64,000 nucleotides of DNA from Pascua guehoae (Eukaryota; Basidiomycota; Tremellomycetes; Trichosporonales; Trichosporonaceae): NCBI GenBank assembly GCA_001600415.1, contig BCJX01000002.1:2108570-2172569 (forward strand). Direction: 5' to 3'. The translations under genes and the position numbers were made by a program. The notes under the pieces were generated by a model. The model had not been told where the DNA came from and did no database searches. It was given only the letters and a program-made list of their open reading frames with translations. Below are positions 48,433 through 56,984 of this stretch, piece by piece. Position 1 is the first letter of the stretch. The number at the start of each line of letters is the position of its first letter.

Positions 48433-49214
48433 ATGGTGCGTGCAGACGACTCGGAACGACGACCAGGCGCGACGACACGACCGCGATCGACGACGAGACG
48501 TCGGGACGTGCTGTGCAAGCTGGAGAGGGGGCGCCGATTGCCGTGTCGCGGACCCGAAGTCGTCGAATGTCGGCAGTGTCGGACCTGCGACTGTCCGCGG
48601 TCCGGGCGCAGTCGATGATGGACAGCGTCGGAGGGCGTGCCTCGCGTTCGGCGCTGAGAGAGCTGGAGGTGGCATGGAGGTGTTATTGTGGCGTGTTGTT
48701 GCGCGAGACCGAGGAGGAGTTGTTCGTCTGGTGGGGGCGAAAAATTGCCCTTGTCCCCCCCCCCCCCCCCGGGCCTTTGCTGTTCTGTGTATTTCGAGTC
48801 GCAAGACTGACCCCGCAGCCCAAGACCATCACCGACATCAAGAAGTTCCTCGAGGCGGCTCGTCGCAAGGACGCCGTTAGTGCGTACCCACTGTCCCGCA
48901 GCTGGGAACCACGGGCCACCTCATGGCTCTGTAACCCAGCGGACATTCAAATCTACACCTGGACAAGCAGCTAACCTCTCCCAGGCGCGCGCATCAAGAA
49001 GACTCTTGTCAAGCGCCCTGCCTCGGCCGCCCCCGCCAAGGGCAAGAACGCCGGCAAGCCCGTCTACGCGCACAAGTTCAAGATCCGTTGCTCGCGTTAC
49101 CTCTACACCCTCGTCCTCCACGACGCCGAGAAGGCCGAGAAGCTCAAGCAGTCGCTTCCCCCGGGACTCAAGGTCGAGGAGTTTTCGACCAAGTCGACCC
49201 CCAGCAAGAAGTAA
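48433..49214 (+). CDS. RPL38: Large-subunit ribosomal protein eL38
   Basis: Small 60S protein. Exons 48433-48435, 48819-48879 and 48985-49214 give 97 residues. Exon 1 is only ATG, followed by a 383-nt intron (donor GTGCGT, branch ACTGACC, acceptor CGCAG). Family signatures: [33 protein letters not shown], and [17 protein letters not shown]. It is longer than the usual ~70-80 residues because of an Ala/Lys-rich insertion of about 17 residues between the SARIKK block and FKIRCSRY, plus a Ser/Lys tail. A 14-base C run sits inside the first intron (near 48756-48770). Confidence 0.96.
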
Positions 49215-49954
49215 AAGCGCCTCGATTTCGATGCGTCGAGCGATGGCACCACGGGGCCCCTAGGGTCGCGTGTTCTTCGGGCTAGGCTAGGGAGATGGTG
49301 CACTATGCATGCGCCGTGTACTCATACTCTTTTGGTGTCGCGGCTGGTCAGGCAGAGATGCGGAAAGAGGCAAGACTCGATGCGAGGGGGCAAGCAAAGA
49401 GTGGACATGAGGGAGCAGTATGGTCGTGGGGATACCAGACGGGAATGCCTACTCCTGGGGTCCGTCATAATGTTCTCCGTGTACGCAACGTCAAGGTGGG
49501 TCAGGTACACGAACATATCGCGTGCCGCAGTGAAGACATTGCTCTGCAGCTGTATCCGTGAGCTACGGAGCCTCCCCGTGAGGGGCATGGCTTGACATTC
49601 GATTCAGCGCCGCAATGGACACTGCAGTGGCAGTGTGGCAGTTCTTCACATCGCCTGATGGACCGTTCGTCCCAATCGCCTTCCCGCCGCAGACTGTGTT
49701 GCCAAACTCACAATAAACAAGACGGTGCATGCAGTCTATGAGGTGCAGACTAGTGAACATTGTCGTATGGCAGACAGTCCACAGTCGTGGTATACTGGCG
49801 GCGCTCCTACCCCTTCTCTGACTTGGCCTCACGAATACCCCCTTGCCCTGTGGCGAACTCACAATAAACAAGAGGGTACATGCTGTCTATGAGTTGCAGA
49901 CTAGTGAACATTACCTTATGGCAGACAGTCCACAGTTGTGGTACACTGGCGCTC
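49215..49954. other. Spacer between eL38 and the DHA1 transporter
   Basis: Convergent 3' region. It contains the outer copy of the ~150-bp duplication at 49705-50003; otherwise no supported feature. Confidence 0.5.
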
Positions 49955-50003
49955 CTACCCCTTCTCTGACTTGCCCTCACGAATCCCTCCTTGCCCTGTG
50001 GCA
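49705..50003 (+). repeat. Two tandem ~150-bp copies at the transporter 3' end
   Basis: Copies 49705-49855 and 49856-50003 align almost throughout (shared blocks CTCACAATAAACAAG, TATGGCAGACAGTCCACAG, CCCCTTCTCTGACTTG). The inner copy contains the last codons and stop of the DHA1 transporter; the outer copy, now 3'UTR, still encodes a near-identical ATGQGGIREAKSEKG tail followed by a stop. Confidence 0.88.
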
Positions 50004-52484
50004 GCCTCCACTTGATCCTCATCCTCTGGGGGAAGGGGCTCCGTTGTCGCCTGCTTCCGGTCACGGACAACAGCGGCATAGTCGTCGCGGTAGAACCAGG
50101 ACCCTTGCTTGGCCTTGCGATAGCGCCATTCTCGCATCTGGCCCCCCTTGGAAATGACGAGCAGCGAGAGTGGAAATGTCAGGACGCACAGGCCGGAGAG
50201 GAGGACAAACGTCCACCCCGCGCCCATACTTTTGTAGAGTAGTTGCTGCGTGTTAGCGGACCCGGCGTGTTGTTGACTCAATGGGAGCTTAACGCCGACA
50301 TCTGGTGTGCTCGCATAGGAAGAAAGCACCTCGGTTCCGGATATCGAGTCTCCACAATCCTCGCGAGAACCTTCCTCTTCGTTCCTGTGGTCTGACTCAC
50401 AATGACAGCGGTACCGACTGCGGCAAACGCACATCGGACGAGGTTGAATGACGCAGACACCGCGCCAGAGGAGCCTGGTAAGAGGTCCTGGCCGTAGATG
50501 GTGGCAGACCCAATAGCCGAGCTGCCGAGACCGACGAGAAAGTTCATGACGAGCGGGCCCGCAAGATTCGTCTTTGCCTGGAGTGTCCATCCGAGCCCGA
50601 CAGAGGCCGCGATCATGCAAAAGTTGAAGGGATACAGGCAGCGGATACGCGTGAGATCGATACGGAACGACTCTGGGCGCCGCCGAAAGTCGCCGCCGAC
50701 GCGCCGCTCCTCGCGCTGGTAGTACCAGTCCAACTGGCGGCCGTTGAGGTTTGTGCTGATGATTGTCGCGATCCCGGCGGGCAGGTAGCACACGCCGATG
50801 ATGAGCGAGTTTAGCGCGTATCGATCCGTCAGGACCGTGGAGAAGACGGTGCTGGCAGTTAGTGGTATTCCATGTCGAAGGCGGGCCAAAAGGCCAGGCT
50901 TATCTGGGCGACTTACAGGACACAGTAAAATTCAACGTAAATGAACGAGACGTAGACAAAAATGAGAAAGAGCTCGGGAGTGAACAGGATCATAAAAGCC
51001 GACAAAGGCTTGTACTGATAACAGTGTTAGTTACCCTGTCTGGCCCGAGTATAGTATATACTCACAGGCTTGGGCGGTGGTCGCACCACAGGCTCCTCGG
51101 CTGCCAGCCCCTTTTCCTTGCGTTCTCGCTCCATTCGTCGCCGCTGGAGCAGCATAATCGGCGACGCGTTGAGTGTGGGTGGTGGGATTGATCCGTCGCC
51201 CACAATCGAGCGGAGTGTTTCCGGGAAGAAGCTGGGCGGTGTAAGTGAATGGTTTGATTTGGGCACTGCAGAAGTGTCACGTAGACGCCGTAAGGTTACG
51301 CACAAGATGAAAGGGACCACGACGCATGCCGATGCAATAGTGAGGAACCAGAACATTGCACGCCACCCGAGTGTCTGCGCAAAGACACCGCCGAGGAGGG
51401 GACCAAATGCTGGCCCGATCTGCCGTTAGTTCAAGGTTGGTAAGACCGCACCTCTATGCTGTCGTCCGTGCCGCTTCCGCAAGGTCACTTGGAGCGCCAC
51501 ACACACACCCCAATGCTGTCATTCGTGCTGCTTCCACTTCCACAAGCCCACAACTGCCCAAAATCTGCCCCACTCACCATTGCGCCACTCTGAAATATAG
51601 CCATAAACTTGCCCCTCTCCCTCGGCTCTGCAACGTCCGCAACCGCCCCGGCACCGATAGAAATGACCGCCGATCCACCGGTCGCCTGCAGAGCACGCAG
51701 GAACAGGAGCAGCCAGTAGGCCGACGTCGGCATGAGCGCCAGCCCGACATTGGCTCCAATATACACCACCATTGTGAGGAGGAACACGGGCCGGCGGCCA
51801 TAGCTATCGCTCGCTGCGCCGATGAACGACGGCGTGATTGCCCTGCGTGCCAGTCAGTGTGTGAATGGGCGTGGGTGAGTGGCTCGGACGTACTGAAAGA
51901 TGAGGTAGACTGTGACGCCGAGAGTGATGTCCTGCTCTGATCTTCCAAAGTCGCGTGCCATGGCGGGGATCGCCGGTGCGTAGATATTACTCTTGTCTGT
52001 CAATTTCGAGATCGCCGGTCGTCCGCTCGACCGCTCCAAGAGCCTCTTTCTCTCGACTACTTACAGAAATGGGCGAGAAGATGGCCGCCACTCCGGCCAA
52101 TATAGACACGAGCCATTTCGTGCGCGTCGGAAACGCAGAGTATGGGCGGTTCGAGCCCGACGTCACCGTGGGCTGGAGGGTGGAGAAGGCCGGCGGCTCT
52201 GGCCGTGTAGTCGGTGGTGCATCGTCAGCCGCTGCGGGCACAGTTGCCACAGTCATGTCTGTGTCGGACCGGACGAGGCTCGTTTTGCTCTCGGGTGCAC
52301 CATCATCCTGTGTTTCTTTCGGCGCCGCTGGCCCTCTGGTCGTCGCCGCCGGTGCTCCTAGCGGCTCGAGCAATGTGGGCGGCGAAGAGTGGAGCTCGGC
52401 TGCGTCGCCTGCGCCGGTCGTGGTCGTGTGCGTGGGGGCACGGTCGGTCACCGACTGTTCGCCTTTACGCTCTCGACTGGACAT
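49955..52484 (-). CDS. MFS multidrug:H+ antiporter (DHA1, Qdr-like)
   Basis: Probable plasma-membrane drug/polyamine:H+ antiporter with 12 helices. Minus-strand exons 52484-52065, 51991-51894, 51842-51578, 51419-51304, 51231-51066, 51014-50917, 50851-50401 and 50245-49955 keep phase and give 634 residues. A long hydrophilic N-tail (about 110 residues) precedes SSNIYAPAIPAMARDF, then FIGAASDSYGRRPVF (motif A), LRALQATGGSAVISIGAG, and IGPAFGPLLGG (the DHA1 motif C). GWRAMFWFL, FFPETLR, a central cytoplasmic loop, and a charged C-tail ending KSEKG follow. It is divergent from the GH42 gene. Substrate cannot be read from sequence. Confidence 0.92.
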
Positions 52485-53229
52485 TGCTCGGCTTCCCGTC
52501 TCGAGATTAGGTCCGCCAACGGTTCGGCGCAGTGCATGTGCGCGTGAGTACGGCGGTGGTGGTCAGTACAAGTGTGTGAGTTCGGCGTCGAGTGCGGCAT
52601 TCTATTTATGTCAGGCCACGGATGGCCGGCCGATGGGCTTCATTGGGCGTCAAAGTGGTTGGACTGTCGGATGTGGCCGATGGTGGGATGGTGACACATG
52701 GGGGACACGTGAGCAAAGTGCTGAAACTGAGCCCAAGGCAGTCGCCAAGCTGGTGCTAGCATGCTAGTGTCGTGAGCAATGCTGACAAAACGAGACCGGC
52801 AATCATCAATCATTCAAGTGCCATTTTATTGTGCGCCAAGTCACTCGCTGTGCCGCTGTGTTTCTCTCCGTCGTGATATCGTTCTTGAACAGACGGCAAA
52901 GCACGGCTAGAAAGTCTCGGCGAGGCGGATATAATATCCTGTAACGGCGTCATCGCCAGTAGAGTTTGAACGGGAATCTAATCTTTGTGAACGGGAATGG
53001 CGCACTTGGCGAACGGGAATCTCTGGTGGCATCGGCAATCATCGTGGATGGCGATTGGCACCCACGCGGTTGTGCCACCGTCGCGCATCGCAGGCCGGTC
53101 TAATCGTCATTGTTGGCAACAACCGGTGGACAGCCTCTTGATGCATACTCGATGCACCGTCAACATGGTATAAAGAGCTCACCCATGCCTGCCCACCATG
53201 CACACACCGCATACGCAAACACCCACAAA
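52485..53229. promoter_or_regulatory. Divergent promoter of the transporter and GH42 gene
   Basis: Holds three direct GAACGGGAAT decamers (52968, 52989, 53011) and a TATAAAG box at 53169-53175. The TATA box lies 61 bases before the preferred GH42 start and only ~19 bases before an upstream in-frame ATG at 53188, which favours ATG 53230. Confidence 0.6.
52968..53020 (+). promoter_or_regulatory. Three phased GAACGGGAAT repeats
   Basis: Identical decamers start at 52968, 52989 and 53011, spaced 21 and 22 bases, about two helical turns each. The flanks differ, so this is not a simple tandem duplication. Likely a transcription-factor site array for the GH42 gene; the factor is unknown. Confidence 0.6.
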
Positions 53230-55257
53230 ATGACCAGCGACACTGCACCCCAATTCCCGCGCAATGACGGGCGCATCTTCTACGGCGCCGACTACAACCC
53301 CGAGCAGTGGCCTCGCGAGGTCTGGGACGAGGACGTCAAGCTCATGAAGGAGGCGGGCGTCAACGTTGCGTCGGTCGGCATCTTCTCGTGGGCGCTGATC
53401 GAGACGTCGGACAATGTCTGGGACTTTGCATGGCTCGACGAAATCATCGACCTCCTGCACAAGAACGGCATCACGGTGGACCTGGCGACGTCGACCGCGT
53501 CGCCTCCCCCATGGATGCCCAAGGCGCACCCCGAGATTCTGCCCGTCACCAAGGAAGGAGCAATCCTGTCCCCCGGCGGCCGCCAGCACTGGCGTCCCAC
53601 CTCGCCCGTGTTCCGCCGCTACGCGCTCCGCCTCGTCCAGAAGCTCGCTGAACGCTATGGGTCACACCCCGCCGTCGTCGCATGGCACGTCAACAACGAG
53701 CTTGGATGCCACAACCAGTACGACTACTCGGACGACGCGGCGGCGGCGTTCCGCACGTGGCTCTCGAAGCGGTACGGCACGGTGGACAAGCTCAACTTTG
53801 CATGGGGCACTGCCTTCTGGTCGCAGCGGTACAACGACTTTGACGAGGTCCTTCCGCCCCGCCTTGCCGCCACATTCCTCAACCCCACGCAGCAGCTCGA
53901 CTGGGCGCGGTTCTCATCCGACGCGCTCGCAGAGTACCTCGAAGCCGAGCGCGAGGTGCTGCACAAGTACTCGCCTGGCATCCCCGTGACGACCAACTTT
54001 ATGATTGGCCGTGGCGCACGGAACCAGGACATGACAAAGTGGGGTGTCGACTTTGTCTCCAACGACCACTACCGCTTTCACGCCGAGGACGACGAGAGGG
54101 ACGAGCTGTCCTTCTCGGCAGCCCTGACGAGCGGTGTTGCCGGTGCCAAGCCGTGGTGGTTGATGGAGCACTCGACGAGCGCCGTCAACTGGCAGGCCGT
54201 CAACGTCCCCAAGAAGACTGGCGAGCTGGCTCTCGACTCGCTCGCCCACGTCGCGCACGGCGCCGACGCCGTCTGCTACTTCCAGTGGCGCCAGTCGGCG
54301 GCAGGTGCGGAAAAGTACCACTCGGCCATGGTCCCCCACGCCGGACCAGACTCGCGCCTCTTCCGCGACGTTGTCAAGCTCGGCCAAAACCTCAAGGACC
54401 TCGCACAAGTCAAGGGCTCGGACAAGGCGCGTGCTCCCATCGCCATCCTCTTTGACTGGGACTCGTGGTGGGCCAGCGAGCTCGACTGCCACCCCAACGA
54501 AAACCTCAACTACTACCGCGAGGCCCTCGACTGGTACATTGCCGCCCTCAAGGTCGGTCTCCGTGCCGACGTCGTTCCCGCCCACTCGGACCTTTCCCAC
54601 TACAAGGTCGTCGTCGCGCCCGTCCTCTACCTCGTCGACGATGCCCTTCAGAGCAGCATCACCGACTATGTCAACGACGGTGGTCACTTTGTCACCACCT
54701 ACTTTTCCGGCATTGTCGACGCCAATGACCACGCCCGCCTTGGTGGGTACCCAGGGGCCTTCCGTGACATTCTCGGCATCCGCATCGAAGAGTTTGCCCC
54801 GCTGTTCGAGGGTGAGACTATCAAGCTCGACGACGGCTCTGTGGGTACCCTGTGGTCGGACCCGATCGACATCGTCGGCAAGAACGTCGAGACACTTCGC
54901 ACATTTGCCACCGGCGAACGCCTCCAGAAGGGCCGTCCAGCCGTCACCCGCAACACGGTCGGCAAGGGCTCTGCCGCCTATGTATCCACCCGCCTCGGCG
55001 CCGATGGCCTCGCTGGCCTCCTCCCAGACCTCGTCAAGGTCGCCGGCATCGAGAGCACGCTCCCCAAGTCGCTTCGCGGAAGTGTCGAGCAGGTCATCCG
55101 TACGGACGGCAAGCACGAGTGGGAGTTCCTGCTCAACCGTACCGACAAGGCTCTCGACCTGTCGGGAGTCGAGGGCGACCTCACGCTCGCCACCAACGGT
55201 GGCAGCAAGGCGTCTCTGGCGGGTAACGGCGTCGCAGTGTTCAAGAGGTCTGTCTAG
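53230..55257 (+). CDS. GH42 beta-galactosidase, bacterial type, intronless
   Basis: Glycoside hydrolase family 42 enzyme cleaving terminal beta-D-galactosides. One uninterrupted frame of 675 residues from ATG 53230, normal for GH42. Domain A (TIM barrel) opens with FYGADYNPEQWP. The acid/base is Glu157 in WHVNNELGCH and the nucleophile Glu313 in WWLMEHSTSAVNWQ, in the family's usual positions and spacing. The trimerisation-like domain B and a C-terminal beta domain follow. There is no signal peptide, so it is likely cytosolic and would need imported sugar. The family is mainly bacterial, and the lack of introns among intron-rich neighbours suggests acquisition from bacteria, with codon use since adapted. 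Start choice follows the TATA position and the FYGADYNPEQ alignment. Confidence 0.96.
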   Translation: MTSDTAPQFPRNDGRIFYGADYNPEQWPREVWDEDVKLMKEAGVNVASVGIFSWALIETSDNVWDFAWLDEIIDLLHKNGITVDLATSTASPPPWMPKAHPEILPVTKEGAILSPGGRQHWRPTSPVFRRYALRLVQKLAERYGSHPAVVAWHVNNELGCHNQYDYSDDAAAAFRTWLSKRYGTVDKLNFAWGTAFWSQRYNDFDEVLPPRLAATFLNPTQQLDWARFSSDALAEYLEAEREVLHKYSPGIPVTTNFMIGRGARNQDMTKWGVDFVSNDHYRFHAEDDERDELSFSAALTSGVAGAKPWWLMEHSTSAVNWQAVNVPKKTGELALDSLAHVAHGADAVCYFQWRQSAAGAEKYHSAMVPHAGPDSRLFRDVVKLGQNLKDLAQVKGSDKARAPIAILFDWDSWWASELDCHPNENLNYYREALDWYIAALKVGLRADVVPAHSDLSHYKVVVAPVLYLVDDALQSSITDYVNDGGHFVTTYFSGIVDANDHARLGGYPGAFRDILGIRIEEFAPLFEGETIKLDDGSVGTLWSDPIDIVGKNVETLRTFATGERLQKGRPAVTRNTVGKGSAAYVSTRLGADGLAGLLPDLVKVAGIESTLPKSLRGSVEQVIRTDGKHEWEFLLNRTDKALDLSGVEGDLTLATNGGSKASLAGNGVAVFKRSV

Positions 55258-56984
55258 GGAGAGTAGTGTGCTGTACTGTTGCAAATAGTCATAGAAGCAA
55301 GTGATATGAAGAGCGATGGCTGGTAGAACAACCCCGTCCTCCCCGGAATTCGATGCGCTCATGCTGCAAGGGGTTGGTGCGTTACATACCGGCCTCTGCC
55401 ACCGGTGACTGGCGAGCTTGTGGCTGACTCAGAACACTCGTGATCAGTAGTGATCAGGTGGGCTCACTGGGGTCCACTTCGAGCTCAGACCCATGACTCT
55501 CCGCATGGTCACGTTTGGTTCATCGTGGCGGCGCACAGCTCCATCGGCAAGCATTGCGCGACTGACTCAATGTTCATTCGGGAAAGAGTCGTTACCTGCG
55601 ATTCTGAAAGTCAATACTCCGATACCCTACCAGCTGGAGAAAAGCGTCCAGGAGCGAGTCAACACTATGCTAGACCCAGCAGTGCGTTTGTGCTTGCCCA
55701 GGAGCTATGGTACTCGGTAAACCAGGGATCAAAGGGAGAGATACAACGCGGTGCATGCGATGGGGACATCGATACACGGCGTGTTGAGCGATGCCATCGA
55801 GCTGAGACGAGAGTCTGTGCGCGTGGCGCTGATGGCCGGTCATGTATCCCACCCTGGCTCAGTCATTTAAATCACTTCCTCCATGCCGTCACCTCGCCAT
55901 CCGGGCCAGTCCCCGAGCGCCCGCACGGATCCACGGCCCACTGCCCGCCCCCCGACTTTTGATGTCATTTGTTGGCGCCGGTCCGTCATTTCTCATCTCG
56001 GCCGATCGACGGCATGGCATGCACAACGGAATGTCCCCCGGTGCCTCGGCGCTGTTACCAGCAGCAAAGCTATACATGCGACACTGTGTTTTTACCCAAA
56101 GAGTCGACGTGGCTGGTGTGACCGACGTGACTGCTTTTTTCCACGACATGGGCCAAAACGTTTGATATTATGAGCGGGATCAAATTTAGGATGGATTGGC
56201 GCACGGTTTTGGGCCCAATGTTTGCACGGCGCCCAAACCTGTCACGGCCAAGAGCGCCCGGCACGGCCCATCAGGGACAGGCAGCAACACTGGCAACACA
56301 CACACAGGGCACCAGGCAGCGCGTCCCCAGACTCAGACTACCTTCCCATTTGTCGTACCGTGACATGTCCTGCCATCCATCCATCCATCCATCCATCCAT
56401 CCATCCATCCATTCTCCTGCCCTCCTGCCCTCCTGCCCTCCTGCCCTCTGGTTCCTGTCTCCTGTACTGTACCCCCCTCCCCCACCCAGTCCTCTCCTTG
56501 CATTGACAATCACAACATACCCATCATCATCACTCCTTCTTCCTTGTTTCTCCACACCATCCTCCCCCTTTCCCCCACCCTCGCACCGGCGCAGTGTATG
56601 CCGCGCCGAGCTGAACGACCTCGATACGACAAACACGACGCGCCTCGACGCCTCCAGTGAACAAAGGCCCTGGACCTGAGTGTGTCCCTGTGTCGCCTTC
56701 ATCCCAACACTGGTCACACCAAACTGCACTACTATCAACTCTACTTGAACCAACACTACTCGCATTCTCGTCGCATTCTTCCATTCTCGTATCAACTCCC
56801 CCCCCTCCCCCCCCGCATCCCTCTCAACTCTGCCTCCTTGTCGTGACCTGTATTGCGCGCGGGGGTGATTAGCATCATTCTCAGGTACGTCCTCTGTTTG
56901 GCGATCGCATATGTCGTCGAGCCCATCAGTGGGGTGCCGGTTGCCGGTGTTTGGATAGTGCTAATCAACCTCCAGCACGCGACC
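55258..56984. other. Spacer and spliced leader of the next gene
   Basis: No gene supported. It contains a CCAT microsatellite and a CTCCTGCC repeat, then a pyrimidine-rich leader. A probable 5'UTR intron runs 56885-56975 (donor GTACGT, branch CTAAT, acceptor CTCCAG), ending nine bases before the ATG at 56985. Confidence 0.5.
56373..56449 (+). repeat. CCAT microsatellite followed by an 8-bp TCCTGCCC repeat
   Basis: Ten tandem CCAT units (56373-56412) are followed almost directly by about four and a half copies of TCCTGCCC, in the upstream region of the gene at 56985. Confidence 0.9.

Noticed and set aside
48600..48660. Box C/D snoRNA candidate in the eL38 intron
   Set aside because: The C-box-like GATGATGG is imperfect and the nearest CTGA is only ~40 bases away, too close for a normal guide, with no terminal stem.
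53188..53229. Upstream in-frame ATG of the GH42 gene
   Set aside because: Lies only ~15 bases after the TATA box and would add residues with no counterpart in the family.
53914..55362. 482-codon open frame antisense to the GH42 gene
   Set aside because: It is the mirror of strongly C-ending codons in a secure GH42 gene.
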